Assembly: GCA_903970565.1 (NCBI GenBank)
Contig: CAJCJE010000923.1
Coordinates: 1 to 6,791 of the forward strand
DNA from: Candidatus Melainabacteria bacterium
GTDB lineage: Bacteria; Actinomycetota; Actinomycetes; Mycobacteriales; Pseudonocardiaceae
Length of the DNA: 6,791 nucleotides
Reading direction: 5' to 3'
Shown here: piece after piece, positions 1 through 5,351 of the stretch
How positions within the stretch are numbered: position 1 is the stretch's first letter
Layout of the letters: each line of letters opens with the position of its first letter
The notes under the pieces: model-generated
What the model saw: the letters and a program-made list of their open reading frames with translations, nothing else
The model's database searches: none
Told to the model about the DNA's origin: nothing
Program-made: the position numbers and the translations under genes

Positions 1-1637
1 CCGAGCGCCTGCACCAGGTTGCCGAAATCGTAGGAGCCGAGGCCGGTCACCTGGTCGTAGCCGGTGCCGGCGCTGAAGGAGCCGTTGCTGCCACTGGTGA
101 CGTCGTGGAAGGCCGGACCGTAGGAACTGCCCGCCGCGACCTGGTAGAGCGCGGTGTTGGCCGGACCCAGCGCCGGCTTGCCGTCCGAGGCGGCCTGCTG
201 GTCGTAGAGCACGGCGAAGCTGGCCCACAGCGGGGCGGCCAGGCTGGTGCCGCCGACCACGCCCCACTGACCGTCGGAGTAGCTGGCCACCCCGGTGTTC
301 GGATCGGCGTCGGCCGACACGTCCGGCACGGTGCGCATACCACTGACGCCGGCCTGGTAGCTGGGGTTGCCGAACACCGTCGAGGTGCCACCGCCGCTGC
401 CGCTCCACGCGGTCTCGCCGCCGTAGGAGCCGTTGTTCACGGTGAGCGAGTTACCACCGACCCCGGTCACGTTCGAGTCCGAGGCGGGGAAGTCCACCGC
501 GGTGCTGCCGTCGCCGCAGTCGTCGGAACCGTCGTCGCCGGAGGCCGCGAACCAGCCGATGCCTTCGGCGGCGCCCTGCGCGAAGGCGTTGTCCGCGGAC
601 TGCATCAGCGACGGGTCTCGCTGCGACTCGCACAGGCCCCAGGACATCGACACGACGGAGGCCTTGTCGTCGGAGACGATCTGGTTGGCCTCGTCGATCT
701 CCTCCTTCTGGAAGGAGGTGTTGTCGTTGCCCGGTTCCGGAGCCTCGTAGACGAGCTGGTTGGCCGCCGGGGCCATCGCCTGAATGGTCTCGATGTCCAG
801 GTCGACCTCGCCCTCGCCGCCATCCGGGCTGGCCTGGCCGCCGTCGACGTCGACGACCGTGGGGGCCGGGGAGTTCAGGCCGTACTGCTGGTCGTAGGCG
901 GTGATGTCACTGGCCGGGAAGGCGTCGAACTCCCACAGCGCGACGGTGATACCGGAACCGTCGGCGCTGCTGGGCACGTCGTAGGCGCCCCGCAGATCGC
1001 TGGGACCGTACCCGCCCTCGGTGTCGGCGAGCTTGGCCGCGTCGTGGTGCGGCAGGTAGCGGTTGTCCAGGCCGGCGACGCCCTGCACCACGTCGGCCAC
1101 CGAGGCCGGCAGGGTGGGCGCGGTCTCGTTGGCGTAGAAGTCGCGGTGCTGGCTGGTGTCGTAGTAGGAGCCGATGGTGGTGCCGAACGCGGTGCGGATC
1201 TGCGCCGCGCTGCCGGTGGCGTCCACCTCCTGACGGTTGGCGCTGACCTTGGTGACGCGCAGGCCGGCCGAGGCCAGTTGCCTGGTCACCGCGTTCACGC
1301 CGGCCTGGGTGGGGCCGTAGTCGGCGAGGAACTGCTTCGGGGTCAGGTAGTGCCCGTACCGCGCGGAGTGCGGGTTGCTGACCTCGGCGAGGAACTGCTT
1401 GAGGCCGGCGGTGTCGCGCAGTTTCAGGGCCACCGCGACGGACAGCTGCTGGCTGTCGGCGAGGTTGCCCCGGCTCTGCGCGGTGACGAGGTCAGGTGCG
1501 GTGTTGTCGGCGATCACCGTGGTGGCCGACGGGCTTGCCGACTGCGCGGCACTGGCGGTGACGGCGGACAACGCCCCGCCCGCGAGCAGCACCGGTGCGC
1601 TGACCGCGAGGATGAACAACCGGGAACGAATTTTCAC
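1..1637 (-). CDS. Secreted sedolisin/kumamolisin-like S53 peptidase with pro-domain (C-terminus beyond window)
   Basis: A secreted serine-carboxyl endopeptidase made as a zymogen. Starting at the GTG at 1637, 545 residues are visible with no stop. Residues 1-30 form a signal peptide: basic KIRSR, a hydrophobic core, and a likely cut at TASA/AQ. About 60-195 match the Pro-kumamolisin activation domain, including the stretch SARYGHYLTPKQF at 91-103. The S53 catalytic domain follows from about 205. The Glu and Asp of the triad are E277 and D281 (EVDLD), the oxyanion Asp is D368 (AASGDDG), and the nucleophile is S465 (GGTSLAAP). The C-terminal calcium site is represented by HDV at 511-513 and GTGYD at 524-528. 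C336 and C374 could form a disulfide. An AGGAGA lies 7 nt before the GTG, which supports this start. Visible sequence reaches the end of the peptidase domain, so either a few residues or an extra C-terminal domain is missing. S53 enzymes are usually acid-active; that is family knowledge, not seen here. Confidence 0.95.
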   Translation of the reverse strand, partial: MKIRSRLFILAVSAPVLLAGGALSAVTASAAQSASPSATTVIADNTAPDLVTAQSRGNLADSQQLSVAVALKLRDTAGLKQFLAEVSNPHSARYGHYLTPKQFLADYGPTQAGVNAVTRQLASAGLRVTKVSANRQEVDATGSAAQIRTAFGTTIGSYYDTSQHRDFYANETAPTLPASVADVVQGVAGLDNRYLPHHDAAKLADTEGGYGPSDLRGAYDVPSSADGSGITVALWEFDAFPASDITAYDQQYGLNSPAPTVVDVDGGQASPDGGEGEVDLDIETIQAMAPAANQLVYEAPEPGNDNTSFQKEEIDEANQIVSDDKASVVSMSWGLCESQRDPSLMQSADNAFAQGAAEGIGWFAASGDDGSDDCGDGSTAVDFPASDSNVTGVGGNSLTVNNGSYGGETAWSGSGGGTSTVFGNPSYQAGVSGMRTVPDVSADADPNTGVASYSDGQWGVVGGTSLAAPLWASFAVLYDQQAASDGKPALGPANTALYQVAAGSSYGPAFHDVTSGSNGSFSAGTGYDQVTGLGSYDFGNLVQAL

Positions 1638-1644
1638 CGATCTT

Positions 1645-1650
1645 TCTCCT
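1645..1650 (-). promoter_or_regulatory. Ribosome binding site of the S53 protease
   Basis: AGGAGA on the minus strand, 7 nt upstream of the GTG at 1637. It decides this non-ATG start, which also places the signal peptide at the exact N-terminus. Confidence 0.8.
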
Positions 1651-1755
1651 TCGACGAACTCCTTGGCAGGAAGAATGCGCGCTGACCGTACCGGCTCGAT
1701 CAACGTCGCCGACTACCGACGAAAGTCGTGATTATTTTTTTTCACACCCACATTG

Positions 1756-1768
1756 GTTAACAATTAAC
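1756..1768. repeat. Short inverted repeat GTTAA-caa-TTAAC in the AT-rich protease upstream region
   Basis: A perfect 5-bp inverted repeat with a 3-nt spacer, about 120 bp before the protease start, inside an island far richer in A/T than the surrounding DNA (about 1729-1775, including an eight-T run at 1735-1742). On the minus strand it also reads as a tandem repeat, GTTAATT then GTTAACC. It could be an operator or part of the protease promoter. I could not place a convincing -35/-10 pair around it. Confidence 0.35.
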
Positions 1769-1813
1769 AGAGATATCGCGAACGATCGGCGCCTCATTCA
1801 CATTTCACGCACA

Positions 1814-1859
1814 CGACGGAATGATCGCACGCCCAGGTGGGCGTGCGATCATTCCGTCG
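1814..1859 (-). terminator. 22-bp perfect stem-loop after the lipoprotein gene
   Basis: The two 22-nt arms (1814-1835 and 1838-1859) are exact reverse complements separated by only two G residues, so the real hairpin is probably 21 bp with a 4-nt loop. It begins 39 nt after the lipoprotein stop and precedes the protease promoter region. There is no U-tract on the minus strand after it, as is usual for strong actinobacterial terminators of this shape. It would insulate the two same-strand genes. A large operator or a bidirectional terminator is also possible. Confidence 0.75.
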
Positions 1860-1898
1860 GCTACCAGACGCTTCCCGGCAGGGACCCCGGCGTGGGGG

Positions 1899-2822
1899 TC
1901 ACTTACCGCCGGCGAGCGCTCCGGTCAGGTCGTCGGTCTGGTCGGCGGGCGGCGCGACTACGGAGACCGGCGTGCCGTAGTCCGACAGCGTCACCGTGAC
2001 CGTGGCGTGCACCGGGCCGACCTTCGGCGAACTCGCGCCGTTCGTCGCGCCGTTGGCCTGGGTCGAGCCGGCGGTCGGATGCGTCAGGGTCTCGTCCAGA
2101 CTGATCCTGCGCACCCGGTTCTGCTGGTCGATCCACAGCTGCACGGGCAAATTGGTGGCGCCCAGTTCCTGCTCCAGCTGTTTGGTCGCCGCCGCCGCGC
2201 TCTGGCTGGCCGCGGCGACCTTGTTCAGGTCGATCGTCGCGGTGTAGTGCGTGGTCGGCACTCCGTCCACGGTGGCCTGTCCGACGGACCGCACGTTGCC
2301 GTCGGCCGACCGCAGGTAGGCGAGCACGTTGGAGGGATCACTGGGCGCGCTGGCCATCAGCTGTTGCAAGCCGGAACCGCCCTGTTGCTGGGCGAGCTGG
2401 CTCACGTTCAGCGATATCCACGGTTTGCCACCGGAAATCTGGGTGGCGTTCGCGGGCAGCCGTTGGTAGAGCATTCCGTTCAGATATCGGGTCTCGGTAT
2501 CGGCGCCCGCCTGGCCGGGTACCGTTTCGACGAGATCGGTTGCCTTGTTCGCGAAATCAATAACACCGGTCGCGGTAATCGGAATCGTCTGCTGCTGACC
2601 GTTGACCGTGGTCTGCACCTGGCCGCCGAGGGCCACCTTGGCAGATCCGCCGTCAGTGGTTCTGAGGTAGGCCGCGGTGACCACCTGCGTCGGCGACGCA
2701 CCGCCTGCCGAGCTGTTCGGGTTCGCAGAACCACCGGTGGCGGTGCCATGACCGCAGGCCACCAGTGCCGAGCCAGCAATGATCGCACCTGCCGCGCCCA
2801 GGACCACCCTGGAATGACGCAT
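1899..2822 (-). CDS. Secreted lipoprotein, LolA/LprG-like fold (family assignment tentative)
   Basis: A 307-residue envelope lipoprotein. Residues 1-23 form a lipoprotein signal peptide: basic MRHSR, a hydrophobic segment, then lipobox LVAC with the lipidated Cys at 23. A Gly/Ser/Asn-rich linker follows to about residue 45. The rest looks like a soluble beta-rich domain with segments typical of actinobacterial LolA-like or LppX/LprAFG-type lipoproteins, such as the VDGVPTTHYTATIDL stretch and PVQLWIDQQNRVRRISL. Proteins of this class bind lipids or help export them in mycolic-acid bacteria; whether this one does is inference. The C-terminal part has a low-complexity Thr/Asn/Gly/Ala insert before a last strand pair. 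The ATG at 2822 is chosen because AGGAGG lies 6 nt upstream and the signal peptide then starts correctly. An in-frame GTG at 2903 would add 27 unlikely residues. The gene stands alone between two likely hairpins. Confidence 0.85.
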   Translation of the reverse strand: MRHSRVVLGAAGAIIAGSALVACGHGTATGGSANPNSSAGGASPTQVVTAAYLRTTDGGSAKVALGGQVQTTVNGQQQTIPITATGVIDFANKATDLVETVPGQAGADTETRYLNGMLYQRLPANATQISGGKPWISLNVSQLAQQQGGSGLQQLMASAPSDPSNVLAYLRSADGNVRSVGQATVDGVPTTHYTATIDLNKVAAASQSAAAATKQLEQELGATNLPVQLWIDQQNRVRRISLDETLTHPTAGSTQANGATNGASSPKVGPVHATVTVTLSDYGTPVSVVAPPADQTDDLTGALAGGK

Positions 2823-2828
2823 GTCTTT

Positions 2829-2834
2829 CCTCCT
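2829..2834 (-). promoter_or_regulatory. Ribosome binding site of the lipoprotein gene
   Basis: A full AGGAGG on the minus strand, 6 nt before the ATG at 2822. It fixes the start at the lipobox signal peptide rather than at the upstream GTG. A long inverted repeat ends directly beside it. Confidence 0.85.
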
Positions 2835-2835
2835 C

Positions 2836-2912
2836 GCATCGGCGTGGTTGCCTCCACCGGATACCCGAATCCGACTCAGGTGAATCAAGAAACCGGCAAC
2901 CACGCCGAATGC
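2836..2912 (-). repeat. Long inverted repeat in the leader between the LLM oxidoreductase and lipoprotein genes
   Basis: Arms at 2840-2852 and 2895-2907 are 13-bp perfect reverse complements (CGGCGTGGTTGCC). Pairing extends 4 bp further outward (GCAT/ATGC) after one bulged A at 2908. The 42-nt interior holds a smaller hairpin (CGGAT, 6-nt loop, ATCCG at 2859-2874). The structure starts about 40 nt after the LLM stop and ends 1 nt from the AGGAGG of the lipoprotein gene. It could be the terminator of the upstream operon, a 5' leader that controls translation, or an operator. The sequence alone does not choose between these. Confidence 0.6.
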
Positions 2913-2954
2913 ACAACCTCACGTAGCGATCTGGCCGACTCCGGCCGCGAGCCC

Positions 2955-4022
2955 TCAGCCGGGGATCGAACCGGCCCGATCGAGGTCGCGTACGAGATCG
3001 ATGGCGCGGCCCAGGGTGGTCAGTCGGTCGGCAAGGGTTTCCCCGGCCGGGTAGAGCCGGACAGTGTCCACTCCGGCCTCCTGCCAGACCCGCAACCGGC
3101 GGGCCACCATGTCCGGCGTGCCGATCAGCGTGGTGCCCAGCACCATCTCGTCGGTGACCAGGCCGGCGGCGCCGTCCCGATCGCCGGCCTGCCAACGCTC
3201 CCGGACCTGCGCGGCGACCTCCGCCCAGCCCTGCCGGCCGTAGGCGCCGTTGTAGTAGTTGGTGCTGGCCGAGCCCATCCCACCGAGGCTGAAGGCGAGT
3301 TCGGACTTCCGCCCGGCGACCATGTCGCGCAGGGCGTCCTCGTCCGACGCGAAGGCCACCTCCGCGCCCTGGCAGATGTCCAGTTCCGCGCGAGCCCGAC
3401 CGGAGGCGGCCAGACCGGCGTCCAGGTGTGCGAAGTAGGCGTCCCCGGCGCCCTCCGGCACGAAACTGGTGCCGAGCCAACCGTCGGCGATTTCACCGGT
3501 CAGCCGCAGCATTCCCGGTGAGAGCGCGGCGAAGTAGACCGGGATCTCGTGTTCGGCGCGGATGGACAGTCGCATCGGCACGGCATCCCCGCCGGGCAGC
3601 GGAATCCGGAACTCCGCGCCGGAGTGGTTGAGTTTCCCGCCGGCGACCAGGGCCCGCACGATCTGCGTCGTCTCGCGCATCCTGGCCAGCGGTTTGCCGA
3701 AAGGCACCCCGTGCAGGCCCTCGATCACCTGCGGGCCGGAGGCGCCGAGGCCGAGGGCGAAGCGGCCACCGGAGATGTTGGACAGGGTGATCGCGGCCTG
3801 GGCGATGGCGGTCGGGGTGCGGGTGCCGAGCTGGATGATGCCCGAACCCAGGCGCAGCCGGTCGGTTCGGGCGGCGAGATATCCCAGCGGCGAGGGCGCG
3901 TCCGAGCCCCAGGCCTCCGCGACCCAGCAGATGTCCAGGCCGAGCTTTTCCGCCTCCACGACGAACTCGACCGTTTCCGGCCAGTTTCGGCCGGAGGCCT
4001 CGATGGTGGTCGCGGTGCGCAT
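2955..4022 (-). CDS. LLM-class F420-dependent oxidoreductase, Rv3520c-like
   Basis: A 355-residue luciferase-like monooxygenase-fold (TIM barrel) oxidoreductase, probably using coenzyme F420 (FMN cannot be excluded), cytoplasmic. Recognisable family blocks are AEAWGSDA at 35-42, the stretch IIQLGTRTPTAIAQAA at 62-77, SGGRF at 84-88 and GLGASGPQV at 91-99, followed by the GVPFGKPLARMRE segment. These match the mycobacterial Rv3520c-type proteins as I remember them, and the length is normal for the group. The C-terminal part has the usual GTPDMVARRLRVWQEAGVDTV region. The substrate is unknown; the group reduces or oxidises varied small organic molecules. The ATG shares one base with the stop of the SRPBCC gene (TGATG), and I see no good Shine-Dalgarno sequence of its own, so translation is probably coupled. 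Context suggests a two-gene unit under the HxlR regulator upstream. Confidence 0.92.
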   Translation of the reverse strand: MRTATTIEASGRNWPETVEFVVEAEKLGLDICWVAEAWGSDAPSPLGYLAARTDRLRLGSGIIQLGTRTPTAIAQAAITLSNISGGRFALGLGASGPQVIEGLHGVPFGKPLARMRETTQIVRALVAGGKLNHSGAEFRIPLPGGDAVPMRLSIRAEHEIPVYFAALSPGMLRLTGEIADGWLGTSFVPEGAGDAYFAHLDAGLAASGRARAELDICQGAEVAFASDEDALRDMVAGRKSELAFSLGGMGSASTNYYNGAYGRQGWAEVAAQVRERWQAGDRDGAAGLVTDEMVLGTTLIGTPDMVARRLRVWQEAGVDTVRLYPAGETLADRLTTLGRAIDLVRDLDRAGSIPG

Positions 4023-4576
4023 CAGGAAGCCGACCGCTCGGCGTCCACAGAGGACGGTTCGACCGGTTTCGCGCCCTCGGCGAGTTCCTTGATCCGGCCG
4101 ACCGTGGTGGTCATCGCGTTCTCGAACTCACGCAGTCGGACGAAGACGATCTTCTGTTCCTTGTCCGGCATCCGCTCGATCGCCAACGACAGGCCGGACC
4201 GGCCGGGGCCCAGCTGCATCCACTGGGTCAGCAGCGTGCCGCCGTCCTGCGGACGCAGGGTGAACCGCCAGATCGCGGTGGGATCGGCCGGGTCCTGCAC
4301 CGCCCAGGCGAACACCTCCGCCACGGTGTACTCGACCACCTCGGACGTGGTCGACCACTCGCCGAGATCCGGATGCCGGCTGTGGCCGACGAACCGGGCG
4401 CCGAGCGCGGGACCGCCGTGGCCCTCCAGCCAGTGCACCGACTGCAACTCCGCGCTCAGCGTCGGCATCAGCTCGATGTCGGCGACCAGCTCCCACACCC
4501 GTTGTGGGTCCGCGTCGATCCAGGTCTGCGCCTGCGCGGTCGGTTTGTCCGCGTACCGAGCACCCGTCCACTCCAC
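4022..4576 (-). CDS. SRPBCC (polyketide cyclase/START-like) family protein
   Basis: A 184-residue single-domain protein of the Bet v1-like helix-grip superfamily, which holds hydrophobic ligands in a central cavity. The N-terminal region has the typical strand-helix pattern: TAQAQTWIDADPQRVWELVADIELMPTLS. It is followed by the beta-sheet segments GARFVGHSRHP, GEWSTTSEVVEY and WRFTLRPQDGGTLLTQW. The C-terminal helix starts near ERMPDKEQKIVFVRLREFE. I recognise this pattern from many actinomycete SRPBCC proteins. No catalytic residue can be assigned. The start is the GTG at 4576, because GGAGG lies 6 nt upstream; the ATG at 4618 would add 14 residues and falls inside the predicted operator. The gene is translationally coupled to the LLM oxidoreductase, so it may bind or process the same substrate (inference). 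Confidence 0.9.
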   Translation of the reverse strand: MEWTGARYADKPTAQAQTWIDADPQRVWELVADIELMPTLSAELQSVHWLEGHGGPALGARFVGHSRHPDLGEWSTTSEVVEYTVAEVFAWAVQDPADPTAIWRFTLRPQDGGTLLTQWMQLGPGRSGLSLAIERMPDKEQKIVFVRLREFENAMTTTVGRIKELAEGAKPVEPSSVDAERSAS

Positions 4577-4582
4577 CGCAGA

Positions 4583-4587
4583 CCTCC
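4583..4587 (-). promoter_or_regulatory. Ribosome binding site deciding the GTG start of the SRPBCC gene
   Basis: GGAGG on the minus strand, 6 nt before the GTG at 4576. No comparable site precedes the in-frame ATG at 4618. Confidence 0.75.
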
Positions 4588-4614
4588 AGACAAGATGTCG
4601 AAAACAGCCTCTGA

Positions 4615-4645
4615 ACATGAGAGTTGCTTAGATAGACTCACATGT
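4615..4645. promoter_or_regulatory. Near-perfect palindromic operator, probable HxlR site, over the SRPBCC-LLM promoter
   Basis: The left arm ACATGAGAGT (4615-4624) and right arm ACTCACATGT (4636-4645) are reverse complements at 9 of 10 positions, with an 11-nt spacer. The half-site centres are 21 bp apart, two helical turns, as expected for a dimeric winged-helix regulator. The site covers the predicted -10 and half of the -35 of the promoter for the SRPBCC gene, so bound protein would block transcription. The likely ligand is the HxlR protein encoded immediately upstream. The binding partner is inferred from position only. Confidence 0.65.
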
Positions 4646-4648
4646 CAA
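4620..4648 (-). promoter_or_regulatory. Probable promoter of the SRPBCC-LLM operon
   Basis: A consensus TTGACA -35 lies at 4648-4643, and a weak -10, AACTCT, at 4625-4620 with a 17-nt spacer. The TGA inside TTGACA is also the stop codon of the upstream HxlR gene. Transcription would start near 4613, giving a leader of about 37 nt. The -10 has only the two most conserved bases (A at position 2, T at position 6), so it is the uncertain part. Confidence 0.5.
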
Positions 4649-5229
4649 GCGCAGTGGTCCGCACCAGCCGGGGCCTGGTCAGCACTCGCCGGGGCCTGGT
4701 CCGCACCAGCCGGGGCCTGGCCGGGACCGTCCTGGAGGCCGAAACGCCTGATCACGTCGGGCCGCCGCGCGATGCGGCTGGGATAGCCGGGCCCCAGCCG
4801 GGAGGTGGTGTCCGCCCCGGTCAGCGGTTCACCGCAGGCCGCGCAGACCACTTCGGCGTGGGTGTCCTGGCCACAGGACTCGTGGTGGAACACGATCGGC
4901 GCGCCCTCCTCGCCGGCCAGCCAGCGATCCCCCCAGCGGGACATCGCGGCGAGCACCCCGAAGAAGTCGCGGCCCTTCTCGGTCAGCACGTAGTCGTAGC
5001 GCACCGGCTCCTGCTGATAGGCCTGTTTCTCCAGCAGTCCTTCCTCGACCAGTCGGCGCAGCCGGTCGGCGAGGGTGTTGCGGGCGATGCCCAGCGCCTG
5101 CTGGAACTCGTCGAACCGGCGAATGCCGTAGAAGCACTCGCGCAGCACCAACGGGGTCCACCAGTCCCCCAACAGGTCCAGCGTGCGCGCGATCGAACAG
5201 GGCCACCGCGCAAAGGAAGTTCGCCGCAT
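4645..5229 (-). CDS. HxlR-family winged-helix regulator with zinc-ribbon-like segment and repeat tail
   Basis: A 194-residue DNA-binding regulator. Residues 9-104 are a typical HxlR (DUF24) domain: WPCSIARTLDLLGDWWTPLVLRE, then RRFDEFQQALGIARNTLADRLRRL for the recognition helix region, then the wing VRYDYVLTEKGR. C11 is at the position of the conserved N-terminal Cys that serves as a redox or electrophile sensor in studied members. Residues 115-135 hold H115/H116, C119, C129 and C132 (CAACGEPL), resembling a small zinc-binding knuckle. The tail 171-191 is three heptads, QAPAGAD, QAPASAD, QAPAGAD. The ATG at 5229 has no Shine-Dalgarno sequence but sits 7 nt after a TATGCT, suggesting a leaderless mRNA. 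It probably controls the SRPBCC-LLM pair through the palindrome that overlaps its own stop codon. Confidence 0.93.
   Translation of the reverse strand: MRRTSFARWPCSIARTLDLLGDWWTPLVLRECFYGIRRFDEFQQALGIARNTLADRLRRLVEEGLLEKQAYQQEPVRYDYVLTEKGRDFFGVLAAMSRWGDRWLAGEEGAPIVFHHESCGQDTHAEVVCAACGEPLTGADTTSRLGPGYPSRIARRPDVIRRFGLQDGPGQAPAGADQAPASADQAPAGADHCA
4656..4718. repeat. Three tandem 21-bp repeats inside the HxlR gene 3' end
   Basis: Copies at 4656-4676, 4677-4697 and 4698-4718. The first and third are identical; the middle one differs at three positions. The unit reads GGTCCGCACCAGCCGGGGCCT on the plus strand apart from its last base shared with the next unit's context, and it is in frame, adding one heptapeptide per copy to the regulator's C-terminus. 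A degenerate fragment follows at about 4719-4730. The pattern is typical of replication slippage. Confidence 0.85.
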
Positions 5230-5235
5230 GACGCC

Positions 5236-5272
5236 AGCATACGAGGAGTCCCCACATGCAACTCAGCAGTTG
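5236..5272 (-). promoter_or_regulatory. Probable leaderless promoter and overlapping palindrome of the HxlR gene
   Basis: TATGCT at 5241-5236 is a good -10 (4 of 6 consensus bases). The A of the ATG at 5229 is the seventh base after it, the usual distance to a transcription start, so the mRNA would begin at the start codon. The -35 region (about 5259-5265) is poor in consensus but lies in a perfect palindrome, CAACT-CAGC-AGTTG, at 5259-5272. That palindrome could be an autoregulatory or activator site. It does not match the 4615-4645 operator, apart from a CATGTGGG beside it that resembles one half-site (CATGTGAG). Confidence 0.5.
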
Positions 5273-5298
5273 ACAGCGCGGCGACCGTGGTGCGCGGC

Positions 5299-5333
5299 GG
5301 GCCGGGTCGCGGTGGGAAACCACGATCCGGCCC
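5299..5333 (-). terminator. Hairpin downstream of the aldo/keto reductase, probable terminator
   Basis: Arms GGGCCGG (5299-5305) and CCGGCCC (5327-5333) pair perfectly, and an inner GTGG-gaaa-CCAC (5312-5323) forms the tip, with a few unpaired bases between. The structure begins about 18 nt after the reductase stop. No U-tract follows. It would separate the reductase transcript from the HxlR promoter. Confidence 0.5.
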
Positions 5334-5351
5334 CGAGGCGTCAGCCGTCGA

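Noticed and set aside
105..1685. Long plus-strand open frame opposite the protease gene
   Set aside because: The product is a Val/Gly/Arg-rich shadow without recognisable domains, while the minus strand encodes a complete S53 catalytic set. High GC at third codon positions leaves the opposite strand open.
1717..1742. Plus-strand CGAC-gaaa-GTCG hairpin followed by eight T residues, resembling an intrinsic terminator
   Set aside because: The stem has only four base pairs and there is no plus-strand gene before it. The T-run is better seen as part of the AT-rich upstream region of the protease.
2820..2903. Upstream GTG start at 2903 for the lipoprotein
   Set aside because: It lies inside the inverted repeat, has no Shine-Dalgarno sequence, and would bury the signal peptide 27 residues from the N-terminus.
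1821..3521. Long plus-strand open frame across the lipoprotein and oxidoreductase genes
   Set aside because: It spans two well-supported minus-strand genes and their spacer, has low-complexity composition and no recognisable motif or ribosome binding site.
4574..4618. ATG start at 4618 for the SRPBCC protein
   Set aside because: It falls within the predicted operator and upstream of the likely transcription start; the GTG at 4576 has a GGAGG at the right distance.
3549..4631. Plus-strand open frame opposite the oxidoreductase and SRPBCC genes
   Set aside because: Antisense shadow; both minus-strand genes have family motifs, ribosome binding sites or coupling.
5270..5275. TTGACA on the plus strand as a rightward -35 box
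   Set aside because: No plus-strand gene follows, and no matching -10 is visible; it overlaps the palindrome of the minus-strand HxlR promoter.
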